Below are positions 35,577 through 43,771 of a stretch of DNA of 64,000 nt, in pieces (position 1 is the stretch's first letter; each line of letters begins with the position of its first letter). The stretch lies in contig JAEYPR010000003.1 in the NCBI GenBank assembly GCA_023410535.1, forward strand, positions 1-64,000, written 5' to 3'. The notes beneath the pieces were generated by a model. It was not told where the DNA came from. It was given only the letters and a program-made list of their open reading frames with translations, and searched no databases. A program made the translations under genes and the position numbers. The DNA is from Bacillota bacterium. GTDB lineage: Bacteria > Bacillota > UBA4882 > UBA8346.

Positions 35577-35715
35577 GGACTCATTCCCGTTGATTCCAGC
35601 GCCAATAATTGGTATCTGATTCTAACTCATTCCGCAACACCGAAACCTTCTTCCGTATTTCCGTCTTTCGTTGCTGTTACAACGCCGGGAGTTGCGCAAT
35701 CGCCTCCGATCATGA

Positions 35716-36450
35716 TCATATAATTACGCCGGTCTGCTGTAGAACGGACTTGGCCACATCGGGACAGTTGGTGATGAGCGCATCCGCTCCCGCGGCGCTG
35801 ACTCTCCGGATAGCCTCCGGTTGATCAACCGTCCACGGATTGACCATCAAACCCGCTTCATGAGCCGCCGCCACCATAGCCGGATTGATGCTGTGATGCC
35901 CGGGATGCAAGGCGTTGGCGTTAAACGTTTTGGCATACCGCCACGGTTGGTAGAGATCGGTCTCATAAAGCGCCCCGATCCGCAATTGCGGCATAATCGT
36001 TAAAGTTCGCACCAGTGTGTAGTGATTAAACGAGGAAATCAAACATTGATCCACCATTGCCAAGTCCCGGAGCATCCCGGTTACCTGCTCCTCAATTCCG
36101 GGATAGGTGAAAATATTCGTCTTCAACTCAATGTTGATCAACAAATCGGTCTGCCTGACCCGCTCCAGCAACTCCATCAAAGCAGGAATCCGTTCCCCCC
36201 GGAACTCCGGCCCGTACCAGCTCCCCGCGTCCAACCGCGTCAGTTCCTCATAGGTATAATCCTTGACCAGTCCTTGACCGTTGGTCGTACGATCAACCGC
36301 TTCATCATGGCAGATTACCGGTACGCCGTCCCGGGTGAGATGGACATCAAACTCCAATCCGTCCACCCCGAAATGTAAGGCCCATTCAAAAGCAGCCATG
36401 GTATTTTCCGGTGCTTGGCTCGAAAAGCCGCGATGGGCAATGATTTTCAT
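35716..36450 (-). CDS. glpQ: glycerophosphodiester phosphodiesterase
   Basis: This 244-aa enzyme of the GDPD family splits glycerophosphodiesters to glycerol 3-phosphate and an alcohol. The TIM-barrel motifs are IIAHRGFSSQAPENTMAAF (metal and catalytic His), VDGLEFDVHLTRDGVPVICH, the second catalytic His in HDEAVDRTTNG, INIELK, and WTVDQPEAIRRV near the end. No signal peptide is present, so it acts in the cytoplasm on imported diesters. It is the last gene of the glp operon, 91 nt after glpP. It delivers glycerol 3-phosphate to the dehydrogenase encoded upstream. Confidence 0.93.
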   Translation of the reverse strand: MKIIAHRGFSSQAPENTMAAFEWALHFGVDGLEFDVHLTRDGVPVICHDEAVDRTTNGQGLVKDYTYEELTRLDAGSWYGPEFRGERIPALMELLERVRQTDLLINIELKTNIFTYPGIEEQVTGMLRDLAMVDQCLISSFNHYTLVRTLTIMPQLRIGALYETDLYQPWRYAKTFNANALHPGHHSINPAMVAAAHEAGLMVNPWTVDQPEAIRRVSAAGADALITNCPDVAKSVLQQTGVII

Positions 36451-36541
36451 AATGCAGTCCTCCGTGTGGTTTCAAAAAAATTTTTTCGAACAACCCCCAA
36501 AACTCCTGAGCATTATTGACGGCATGCTTGTCCGTTGGCGG

Positions 36542-37114
36542 TTAAAGCCGCCAAAGCCCCTTGCGGCTGGTCGAAACGGCGACCGCTCCCACTTTCAACA
36601 ACTCGATGATCTCTTCTTTAGTGCTGACCATCCCGCCCGCGATAATCGGCACGGCTTCATGGGTGCGAAACTCGACAATCGCCTTGGGCAACGTCCCCGG
36701 CATGATCTCAATCAAATCCGGCCGGTGGGTCTGGATCATCTTGAGCCCCGTCTGAATCGACAGCGAATCCAAAACAAACAAGCGTTGGATCGTTAACAAG
36801 CCCAAATGACGCGCTGGTTGAACCAAACTCGGCTTGGTGGTGATGATCCCGGACGGCCCGATCTCCGCTTTGAGAAATTCCAATGCCGCTTGATCCTTAC
36901 TCAACCCCGCCACCATCTCCAGGTGGACAAAAGCCTTCTTCCCCGCCGCTTCCACCCGCTGCACCCGGTTTTTCAGATTATTCAACGCCGCATTCAATAA
37001 AAAAATCACACTGACCGGTGCGGCCAAAGCTTCCTCCAAGCCCGCTTCGTCCCGGACCGCGGCGATGATTGGCGACGCTTCGAAATAATCATAGTATGAA
37101 TGGTCTGTTTTCAC
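36542..37114 (-). CDS. glpP: glycerol-3-phosphate-responsive antiterminator
   Basis: GlpP binds glycerol 3-phosphate and then the leader of glp mRNA, letting RNA polymerase pass a terminator. The 190-aa protein has the family pattern PIIAAVRDEAGLEEAL, VIFLLNAALNNLKN, KKAFVHLEMVAGLSKD, GPSGIITTKPSLVQPARHLG, IQRLFVLDSLSIQTGL, PDLIEIMPGTLPKAI, and PIIAGGMVSTKEEI. The fold is a TIM barrel. It is encoded in the operon it probably controls; the leader at 40250-40324 has a suitable terminator. ATG 37114 follows the DUF1667 stop by 36 nt. Confidence 0.95.
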   Translation of the reverse strand: MKTDHSYYDYFEASPIIAAVRDEAGLEEALAAPVSVIFLLNAALNNLKNRVQRVEAAGKKAFVHLEMVAGLSKDQAALEFLKAEIGPSGIITTKPSLVQPARHLGLLTIQRLFVLDSLSIQTGLKMIQTHRPDLIEIMPGTLPKAIVEFRTHEAVPIIAGGMVSTKEEIIELLKVGAVAVSTSRKGLWRL

Positions 37115-37150
37115 AACGGATCGCTCCCCCGTCTTTCCTCTTATCTCTTA

Positions 37151-37495
37151 TCATACCTTTCCGGCAGCGACGAGAGCAACCCCCGTTCCAGCCAAATTTT
37201 CAACAATTACCGCGCCCATCCCGACCGGCGCCGCGACTTCGATCTCCCGCAACTCCGCCATTGCCGCCATAACCTGCGACTTCGGAATCGGTCCGGCTGT
37301 TTTTACCGGCAACGGACGATGCCGACCGGCTACCGCCACGACACTGGTTAGAACGCGTCGTGGCAGTAATATTTCTTCGCGAGCGTAAGCTTCGCCGCGC
37401 TTGCAACCTTGACCCTCGGTCCTGATGCCGGACTCGCTGTTGGTAACTTCAATCCGGCAGCCCATCGGGCAAACAATACAAATGATCTCCGCCAT
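37151..37495 (-). CDS. DUF1667 protein, glycerol-3-phosphate dehydrogenase partner
   Basis: This 114-aa protein has the DUF1667 cysteines IICIVCPMGCRIEV and GQGCKRGEAYAREE (C-x2-C-x3-C, then C). A spacer and PVKTAGPIPKSQVMAAMAEL follow. The cysteines probably hold an iron-sulfur cluster. In many Clostridia this gene lies between the FAD-NAD dehydrogenase and other glp genes, just as here, and the protein is thought to be a third subunit. Its start is 1 nt from the previous stop, so it is tightly coupled. Confidence 0.88.
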   Translation of the reverse strand: MAEIICIVCPMGCRIEVTNSESGIRTEGQGCKRGEAYAREEILLPRRVLTSVVAVAGRHRPLPVKTAGPIPKSQVMAAMAELREIEVAAPVGMGAVIVENLAGTGVALVAAGKV

Positions 37496-37496
37496 A

Positions 37497-38741
37497 TTAA
37501 TCGCCCTCCTCCAGACTGACCGTTAAAAATTCCGGTTCGCGGCAGTTTAGGTCCTCTGGCCGGACTGTCCAGTGAATCGTCTCGCCGGGTGTCACCACCC
37601 GGACCGGTTGTCGCTTTGAACCCACCCGCAACAGCCGGTCCCGTTCGGGAAACGCCGCCCGGATATACAACGTCGTGGGCCGGTCCAAGGCGACGCTTTG
37701 GGGAACGACCGAACGGACATTGCGCCCGGCCCGCACCGCCAAACTTGCCGCCAGCGCCGTCCCGGTTTGGAGATAGCGCGCTACGGCCCGGCCGGTCACT
37801 TGGCTTTCCTCACTGACATCGTCCACCAAATCGTGGACATGGACCACATTGCCGCAACCGAAAATGCCCGGAACGTTGGTCTGATAGTCGGCATTGACCA
37901 CCGGACCGCCGGTCAGGGGGTCGAGTTCAACCCCAGCCATACTTGACAACTCATTTTCCGGAATAAGACCCACCGACAACACCAGTGTGTCGCAGTTTAT
38001 CCGGAACGCCTGCTCGAAAAGGGGTTGCCGGTTCGCGTCGACCGGCGCCGCTTCGATGCCACTAACCCGTTGTTCGCCAAATATTTGGGTCACGGTGTGA
38101 CTTAAATACAAAGGGATCTCAAAATCATGGAGGCATTGGACAACATTCCGGGTCAATCCGCTGGAGTAAGGCAAAAGCTCTAAAACCGCCTCCACCTTTA
38201 CTCCTTCCAAAGTCAACCGCCGGGCCATGATTAATCCAATATCGCCCGAACCCAAAATCACCGCCCGCTTCCCGGGGAGCAACCCTTCAACATTCATCAA
38301 CCGCTGGACGGTTCCGGCGGAATAGACTCCGGCCGGTCGGGTCCCGGGGATATTAATCGCTCCGCGCGGTCGTTCCCGGCAACCCATCGCCAGTACTACC
38401 GCCCGCGCCCGGTAATAGACCAGTCCTTCCGCCGCGCTGACGGCGGTAATCCGTTTATCGGAAGTCAATTCAGTGATCATAGTCCCCGTTTTCAGCCGAA
38501 TCTGCGGGTAAGCGGCCAAACGGTCAATGAACCGCCACGCATACTCAGGCCCGGTCAACTCTTCCTTAAAATACCGCAACCCAAATCCGTTATGAATACA
38601 TTGTTGCAAAATTCCGCCCGGCTCTTCCAGCCGTTCCATGATAACAATCCGCTTGACGCCGGCTTCGGCCGCAGCCAAAGCGACGGCTAAACCGGCCGGT
38701 CCCGCTCCGATTACCAAGAGATCCACCAACGTCTCTTTCAT
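37497..38741 (-). CDS. FAD/NAD-dependent oxidoreductase, glp operon subunit
   Basis: This 414-aa flavoprotein has an N-terminal FAD motif (DLLVIGAGPAGLAVALAAAE), an NAD motif (AVILGSGDIGLIMARR) and a GIFGCGNVVHVHD segment near the FAD. It lacks the redox CxxC of lipoamide-type enzymes. Such proteins pair with the GlpA-like dehydrogenase and DUF1667 protein as an anaerobic complex that passes electrons from glycerol 3-phosphate to NAD or a carrier. Its ATG overlaps the upstream stop by 4 nt. The electron acceptor is inferred from family context. Confidence 0.88.
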   Translation of the reverse strand: MKETLVDLLVIGAGPAGLAVALAAAEAGVKRIVIMERLEEPGGILQQCIHNGFGLRYFKEELTGPEYAWRFIDRLAAYPQIRLKTGTMITELTSDKRITAVSAAEGLVYYRARAVVLAMGCRERPRGAINIPGTRPAGVYSAGTVQRLMNVEGLLPGKRAVILGSGDIGLIMARRLTLEGVKVEAVLELLPYSSGLTRNVVQCLHDFEIPLYLSHTVTQIFGEQRVSGIEAAPVDANRQPLFEQAFRINCDTLVLSVGLIPENELSSMAGVELDPLTGGPVVNADYQTNVPGIFGCGNVVHVHDLVDDVSEESQVTGRAVARYLQTGTALAASLAVRAGRNVRSVVPQSVALDRPTTLYIRAAFPERDRLLRVGSKRQPVRVVTPGETIHWTVRPEDLNCREPEFLTVSLEEGD

Positions 38742-40192
38742 CGCAACTCACCTCTGGCTTCCCGCAATTTTCCGATCACCAACGGACTACCCAGCCCCTT
38801 TTTGGTTACCGTTTCCGGAGGCATACCCTGCATTTCACTGAGAATCTGAATGATTCGCGGCGTGCAAAAGCCGCCTTGACACCGGCCCATTCCGCTGCGA
38901 GTCCGTAGTTTCACCCCGTCGACCGTGGTAGCGCCACGCCGGATCGCATCCCGGATCTCTCCTTCGCTCACCAACTCGCAACGGCAGACGATCTTGGCGT
39001 ATTCGGGCTGTTCGGCCATGAGCTTCGTTTGAGCGGCGGGCTCAAGATTCCGTAAGCGGGTCAGGGGCCGTTCGGGATTAAAACGCGGATTTGGCGTCAA
39101 TTCCAATCCGGCTTCGCCCAATAACGCTACAATATATTCGGCAATAGCCGGCGTAGCGGTTAACCCCGGCGATTTGATCCCCGCCGCATGAATCAACCGT
39201 GGCGTAACCTGCGAAGGCTCAATGATAAAATCATCCCGGTCGCTGGCCGCCCGCAAACCCGCAAAGGAGGTGATCAGATCATTGGGCCGGAGCGCCGGCA
39301 CCAACGTTTTGACTTCAGCGTACACTTCCTCCCAGCCCCGGCGGCTGGTGGCAAGGTCACCCCGGTCATTCACCTCATGGGCGGTCGGCCCGATCATGAT
39401 ATTCCCCTCAACGGTCGGCATGACCAAAATCCCTTTGGAGATCGCCGTAGGCAGCGGGAAGATCGTCCGTTCAACCAAACCTTGGAGTTTCCGGTCCAGT
39501 AGATACTCTTCCCCTTTGATCATTTGAATTGCAAACGAATCGTCGCCGACCAACGCCGCAATCGCCGCCGCGCTCACCCCGGCGGCGTTAATGAGGTAAC
39601 GGGTGTGGATCGAACCGCGGTTGGTCTCGGCAATCAAACCGTCGCTCGCCTGATGAATCCGCAAGACCGTTGTGCCGAGCATCAATTGGACTCCGTTGGC
39701 GACGGCGTTCTCCACCAAAGCGAAGACCAGATCAAAGGGGATGACAATTCCCCCCGAGGGAGCGAGCAGCGCTCCGGCCAACCCCGGCGCCAGATTGGGT
39801 TCCAACCGGTAGAGCTCATCCGGGCCGATCCGCCGGAAATCGGGAACTCCGTTCGCCTTGCCCTGCTCGGCTAAATGATCGAGCGCGCTCAGCTCCGCCT
39901 CATCCCGGGCGATCACGACGGATCCGTTCTTACGGTACAAGAAGTTGAGTTCCGCCGCAAGCGCCGGATATAACGCGTTACCGCGGACGCATAGTCTTGC
40001 TTTTAAGGTTCCGGGATGGTCATGGATTCCCGAATGGACAATTCCACTATTGGCCTTGGATGTCCCGAAAGCCACGTCAGCTTCTTGCTCAGCCAAAGCC
40101 ACCCGCAGCCGGTAACGGGAAAGTTCCCGCGCCAGCGCCGCTCCGACCACGCCGCCTCCGACAATCAAGACATCGGTTTCCAATTGAAACAT
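38738..40192 (-). CDS. GlpA-like anaerobic glycerol-3-phosphate dehydrogenase with BFD domain
   Basis: This 484-aa protein joins a DAO-type FAD domain (VLIVGGGVVGAALARELS, GTSKANSGIVHSGIHD, INAAGVSAAAIAALVG, FAGLRAASDRDDFII) to a C-terminal BFD-like [2Fe-2S] domain. The cysteines are CRCELVSEGEIRDAI and GRCQGGFCTPRI. It should oxidise glycerol 3-phosphate to dihydroxyacetone phosphate. ATG 40192 has AAGGAGGG 8-9 nt upstream. It leads the five-gene glp operon. The FAD domain is also like the GlpO and L-2-hydroxyglutarate oxidase group, but the operon with glpP and glpQ favours glycerol 3-phosphate. Confidence 0.88.
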   Translation of the reverse strand: MFQLETDVLIVGGGVVGAALARELSRYRLRVALAEQEADVAFGTSKANSGIVHSGIHDHPGTLKARLCVRGNALYPALAAELNFLYRKNGSVVIARDEAELSALDHLAEQGKANGVPDFRRIGPDELYRLEPNLAPGLAGALLAPSGGIVIPFDLVFALVENAVANGVQLMLGTTVLRIHQASDGLIAETNRGSIHTRYLINAAGVSAAAIAALVGDDSFAIQMIKGEEYLLDRKLQGLVERTIFPLPTAISKGILVMPTVEGNIMIGPTAHEVNDRGDLATSRRGWEEVYAEVKTLVPALRPNDLITSFAGLRAASDRDDFIIEPSQVTPRLIHAAGIKSPGLTATPAIAEYIVALLGEAGLELTPNPRFNPERPLTRLRNLEPAAQTKLMAEQPEYAKIVCRCELVSEGEIRDAIRRGATTVDGVKLRTRSGMGRCQGGFCTPRIIQILSEMQGMPPETVTKKGLGSPLVIGKLREARGELR

Positions 40193-40249
40193 TCCAAAAG
40201 CCCTCCTTATATGTTGTGAATTTCACCTTCGTTGGTGTGGGCTGCGAAA

Positions 40250-40324
40250 AATAAAAAAGACCAAATAAGCGCTTTAAAAACGCTTATTTGGTCCTCTCTG
40301 TTCTCTCCGGACGCTTATTTATTT
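40250..40324 (-). promoter_or_regulatory. leader attenuator of the glp operon, probable GlpP target
   Basis: On the minus strand GACCAAATAAGCG and CGCTTATTTGGTC form a perfect 13-bp hairpin (40293-40281 and 40271-40259). It is followed by TTTTTTATTTTT, a full terminator. A second copy of AAATAAGCG lies just upstream (40320-40312) and could pair with the same 3' arm as an antiterminator. GTCC and GGAC bracket the spacer. The terminator lies between the operon's promoter and its first gene, with no other leftward gene upstream, so it must act on the glp operon itself. GlpP, encoded in the operon, is the likely regulator. Confidence 0.75.
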
Positions 40325-40339
40325 TATGCCTTTATCATT

Positions 40340-40368
40340 ACTTTAGAACGGGTTTTATGATTTGTCAA
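40340..40368 (-). promoter_or_regulatory. promoter of the glp operon
   Basis: On the minus strand TTGACA (40368-40363) is a perfect -35, 17 nt from TAAAGT (40345-40340) as -10. It would start transcription about 140 nt before the first gene, upstream of the attenuator. Confidence 0.7.
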
Positions 40369-40515
40369 TCCTTTATCCGGATCTTTCACAAAAACGTCCC
40401 TTTCGACTGCGATGACTAAAACGCAATCCATTCTTCATAGTATCCGAATACAATGGAATAGCCGATCATTCTGCTACTACTCTGTATTTCGAGCAATCGA
40501 AGGAGGAGGGAGAAA

Positions 40516-42162
40516 ATGAATTCATTTTGCGAAGACCAGCATGCCCTGTGGCAGTTCTTGGAACAATCCGTCGGTCAGGAAGTCATATTGAGCGTCGCCG
40601 GACGCTTCCGACTCGAAGGACGATTGCTCAGCGCCGACCGGTCCCTGGTCGAGTTGGAACAGGTTGCACTGGTAGCTGCCAACGGCGCTCGACAAGCGTT
40701 CCCAGTTTATACGCTCGACCCGTCGCTCATCTCCGGATTCACATTACGGACTTTCACTAATTTCCCTTGTCCCTGGACCGGTTTTACCAAAATCACTCCG
40801 GTTAACGGTTTTGACGCCAGCGACCCCAATAATGCCATGCAAAATAACTATGCCTGGTCCATGGCCGAATTAGGCGATTTCATTTATGTCGGCACCGCCC
40901 GCAACATTGCTTACTCCATCCTGAGCAACCAAATATTGGGCAACGTTCCAATCCCACCGCTTTTGACCCCGCCCGGGCCGATTGACAACTCCGGCGAAAT
41001 CTGGCGCTATCGAAAGGACGGTTCGCAAGATTGGGAGCGAGTCTATCAGGCGCCGCCCGACCCCATGAACATCGGCTTCCGTTACATGATCAATTATCGC
41101 GACGCTCTATACGCCGGAGCCTTAACCCCTTTAAGCCCCAATCTAATCATCGTAAAATCGACCGACGGAACCCATTGGCGCGTTTTGAACTCAGGGATTC
41201 AAGGATATTCGACTCGGTATATGGTCGAGCACGAAGGGCTCTTGTTCATGGGCGCCTTACCGTTGATGGGGGTAGCCGAAGCCAAACTCTATGTCAGTTC
41301 CGATCCCGAGGGATTGGGTTGGCAGCCGGTTGACGTAAACGGGACACCGGGCCAAAACCCCCGCGGCAATATCGACGTACTGTTGAGCTTCAACGGTCAT
41401 CTTTATGTCGGCACCGCCTTACCCACCGGTTTTGAACTTTGGCGAACCCGTGGCGCGTTTCCGCAATTCAATGAATGGATTTTGGTGGTGGATCGAGGCG
41501 CCGGCGACGCCCGGAACGAACATCCTTGGTCAATCGGCGTCTTCCAGGACTGGATCTACCTCGGCACCGCTATTGAGGTAGCCGTTCGCAGCATCAATCC
41601 CGATCAATCAATCGTGCCGCCGAAGGGTTTTGATGTAATCCGGATTAACCGCCAAGATCAATGGGAGTTGGTGGTCGGCGGGCCGCCGGCTGTCCCAACC
41701 AACCCAACCACCGGCACCCGCGGGCTTCCGCTAAGCGGCTTTCCTTCGGGTTTTGGCGACGTTACCAACGGTTATTGCTGGCAGATCCAGGCTTTTGGAA
41801 ATGAATTGTATCTTGGGACGTGGAGTTGGAACGACCTGATCCCGGCCTTTATTTCAGTGCTGCCCACCGTCATCTTGCAGCAGTTGCCGGAGCAGACACC
41901 CGATTGGGTCCGCCTTTTGCTCCAATTACTCCAAGCAGTCTTCACCAATCGACTAACCCCGCTATTATACGCACTGGGGCAACGCGCCTTGGGCTTCGAC
42001 CTCTGGCGGACCAGTGACGGGATTCGTTGGGCGCCGCTTTCGCTGAACGGCTTGGGCAATGTCTATAATTACGGTTTACGAATGCTTTTTGTCTCCGCCG
42101 AACCGCGACTGTACGCCGGTACGGCCAATCCTTTCCAAGGGTGTGAGGTTTGGCGCACGTGA
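40516..42162 (+). CDS. large propeller-like protein with Sm-like N-terminal segment
   Basis: ATG 40516 has GGAGGAGGGAG about 6 nt upstream. The 548-aa protein has no signal peptide or membrane helix. Residues 8-60 (WQFLEQSVGQEVILSVAGRF, then RLEGRLLSADRSLVELEQ) look like a small Sm-type barrel. The rest has repeated units such as LGDFIYVGTA, YRDALYAGALTP, HEGLLFMGALP, FNGHLYVGTALPTGFELWRT, FQDWIYLGTA, FGNELYLGTWSW and LYAGTANPFQGCEVWRT. The L-Y-x-G-T plus E-x-W-R pattern suggests a beta-propeller of about seven blades. I recognise no named family. Bacillus spore-coat proteins can carry similar small barrels, so a spore role is possible but unproven. It is divergent from the glp operon. Confidence 0.75.
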   Translation: MNSFCEDQHALWQFLEQSVGQEVILSVAGRFRLEGRLLSADRSLVELEQVALVAANGARQAFPVYTLDPSLISGFTLRTFTNFPCPWTGFTKITPVNGFDASDPNNAMQNNYAWSMAELGDFIYVGTARNIAYSILSNQILGNVPIPPLLTPPGPIDNSGEIWRYRKDGSQDWERVYQAPPDPMNIGFRYMINYRDALYAGALTPLSPNLIIVKSTDGTHWRVLNSGIQGYSTRYMVEHEGLLFMGALPLMGVAEAKLYVSSDPEGLGWQPVDVNGTPGQNPRGNIDVLLSFNGHLYVGTALPTGFELWRTRGAFPQFNEWILVVDRGAGDARNEHPWSIGVFQDWIYLGTAIEVAVRSINPDQSIVPPKGFDVIRINRQDQWELVVGGPPAVPTNPTTGTRGLPLSGFPSGFGDVTNGYCWQIQAFGNELYLGTWSWNDLIPAFISVLPTVILQQLPEQTPDWVRLLLQLLQAVFTNRLTPLLYALGQRALGFDLWRTSDGIRWAPLSLNGLGNVYNYGLRMLFVSAEPRLYAGTANPFQGCEVWRT

Positions 42163-42183
42163 TATTTTGAATACGAAGCACCT

Positions 42184-42221
42184 AAAAAGCAAGAAACCAG
42201 TGGAAAAGCTGGTTTCTTGCT
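42184..42221 (-). terminator. terminator of the lipoprotein gene at 42252
   Basis: AGCAAGAAACCAG (42188-42200) and CTGGTTTCTTGCT (42209-42221) form a perfect 13-bp stem. On the minus strand it runs into TTTTAGG. It may also end the rightward propeller gene, though the T-tract is missing in that direction. Confidence 0.75.
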
Positions 42222-42251
42222 CAACAACCGGTATCAATGAACTCTAAGTAA

Positions 42252-42605
42252 TTAAGGTGCTGTTTCCTCTAATTTAACCAAATTGGAAATGGTGCATTTA
42301 CCCGCTATAAGCTTATAAGGATTTGTTAAGGTTACATAACCGCTTTTTTCGAACGTGACATCATATGTTCCCGGCGCAAATTTGGTATCAATCAAAAATA
42401 CCCCATTGGAATCAGTTATAGCCGAAGCTACATTAGCTCCAACCGTAACTTTTACCCCTTCCAGCGCTATATTGCTGTGAGTAGTAACAATCCCAGAGAA
42501 TTCGACAACTTCCGTTTCGTTAGAGATTACAGTTTGCGATTTACATCCGGCAATCAATGCGCCAAATATCAACAATGATAACATGAAGAAAACAACTTTT
42601 TTCAC
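42252..42605 (-). CDS. small lipoprotein with carboxypeptidase-regulatory-like domain
   Basis: This protein of about 117 aa starts at GTG 42605, about 10 nt after AAAGGGGG; an upstream ATG at 42659 lacks a ribosome binding site. The signal peptide KKVVFFMLSLLIFGALIAGC ends in a lipobox, so Cys is lipidated. One Ig-like domain of the carboxypeptidase regulatory type follows: EFSGIVTTHSNIALEGVKVT, SAITDSNGVFLIDTKFAPGT, YDVTFEKSGYVTLT. Such domains are structural. It is related to the lipoprotein at 43424, sharing signal, domain and G.YDVTFEKSGY. It is AT-rich compared with the flanking metabolic genes. Confidence 0.8.
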   Translation of the reverse strand: MKKVVFFMLSLLIFGALIAGCKSQTVISNETEVVEFSGIVTTHSNIALEGVKVTVGANVASAITDSNGVFLIDTKFAPGTYDVTFEKSGYVTLTNPYKLIAGKCTISNLVKLEETAP

Positions 42606-42774
42606 GAGTGAGATCCCCCTTTCAAAAGTACTCTTCCAAGGTAGCATGTCCACTATCAATTGTCAACTTATCTAAAGCAAATTTAAGTGTATTCTAGGAA
42701 ACCCATCATTAACAAGTGTTTTACTAAAATTTCCGACGAAGCTACAAATCCATTAATGAATTGAACGTAACGAA

Positions 42775-42858
42775 AACACTTATCCACGGAAATATCTCAC
42801 TAATTCACAAAACGATCTCATTGTGTCATAAAAAGAAATCCCTTATCCACCAAACGAC
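42775..42858. repeat. 21-bp-period degenerate repeat, about four units
   Basis: Units such as CTTATCCACGGAAATATCT, CTAATTCACAAAACGATCT and CTTATCCACCAAACGACAT repeat with a 21-bp step. In one frame they give ISLIHKTISLCHKKKSLIHQ. They match the spacer half of the 42-bp unit at 30835-31113 (CTCACTTATCCACAAATC). No coding role is supported. Confidence 0.6.
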
Positions 42859-43361
42859 ATTCAAATCCAGACAAGTTAGACTTGGGAGCTCTCCGGACCG
42901 GGACCGGTCAAGGAGCTGCGTCGGTAATTTCATTGTCCGAATCAAAAGAGCTGCTACATCATAAAACATTACGGTTCATTTTGCAACAGCTCTCCAGAAA
43001 TGATGTAAAGAGCACAGTCGCCTCTTCACACCGGATCATTCATAAATCGCCCAGGCCCGATACCCAGCATACCGCAGATAAATCCGGGAATAGCGCAATA
43101 AATTAATGTTTTGCCAGTACAAACTGTTTCCGTTCCGGTTCTTCACCTTTAAATCCCGATACGCCGGGAATAGTTGTTGAACATAAGTCTGTTTAGTACC
43201 AAAGCTTCTACACGTACAATAGATATTTTTTTACCGGTGTAGTCATGTCGCATGTAAGGGGCTACTACCATTTCGAACTCAACTTATGTTTTTAAATCAG
43301 ATTTTAAAAGCTGTGAGTTCTTTGAAGCTCACCTCTCACGTCTAACAATGAGGGATATATA
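42859..43361. other. gene-poor stretch with a possible coding remnant
   Basis: On the minus strand a frame of about 60 codons (43225-43036) ends in TGA and reads FGTKQTYVQQLFPAYRDLKV, then NSLYWQNINLLRYSRIYLRY and AGYRAWAIYE. It looks protein-like and aromatic-rich but has no start or ribosome binding site, so it may be the C-terminal scrap of a lost gene. AGAGCTG and CAGCTCT (about 42948 and 42988) form a weak leftward hairpin past its end. Nothing else is recognised. Confidence 0.3.
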
Positions 43362-43391
43362 AAAAAGGCTGTCACATCGACAACCTTCTCA
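43362..43391 (-). terminator. terminator of the lipoprotein gene at 43424
   Basis: On the minus strand AAGGTTGTC and GACAGCCTT form a stem with one G-T or mismatched pair around GATGT, followed by TTTTTATATA. It lies about 35 nt past the stop codon. Confidence 0.7.
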
Positions 43392-43423
43392 AAGCAATAA
43401 ACAATAAGCAATTTTCTTTTAAA

Positions 43424-43771
43424 CTATATCGCGGGTGATAAAACAATCGATGACGAAATTTCTGAATCGCCGGATAATTCAACATTAATCATCTGTGATG
43501 CGTAGCCTGACTTCGAAAACGTTACATTATAAGTACCCGACGTGAAATTTCCTGTTTGAAATACTCCATTAGCATTGGTATACACCGTGACAGCAGTGCC
43601 CACATCAACACGGACCCCTGCCAAAGGCTGGTTTGAAGAATCAACAACTTTTCCAGTTAAGGTTGCATATTCGTTCTCCGTACTTCTACCCCCACTACTA
43701 CACCCGGCTACTATTATTGAAAATAATACTAATATTAATGACGAAACTAATAACGTTTTTTTTGAAAACAT
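43424..43771 (-). CDS. small lipoprotein, paralogue of the one at 42252
   Basis: This 115-aa protein starts at ATG 43771 with GAGGAGAAAA directly upstream, not at the ATG 43816 of the longer frame. The signal peptide FSKKTLLVSSLILVLFSIIV ends in the lipobox VAGC. The single domain (TLTGKVVDSSNQPLAGVRVD, TVYTNANGVFQTGNFTSGT, YNVTFSKSGYASQMINVEL) is of the carboxypeptidase regulatory type. It has the same length and layout as the 42252 protein and a similar AT-rich character. It is a single-gene unit with a terminator at 43362. Function beyond surface display is unknown. Confidence 0.8.
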   Translation of the reverse strand: MFSKKTLLVSSLILVLFSIIVAGCSSGGRSTENEYATLTGKVVDSSNQPLAGVRVDVGTAVTVYTNANGVFQTGNFTSGTYNVTFSKSGYASQMINVELSGDSEISSSIVLSPAI

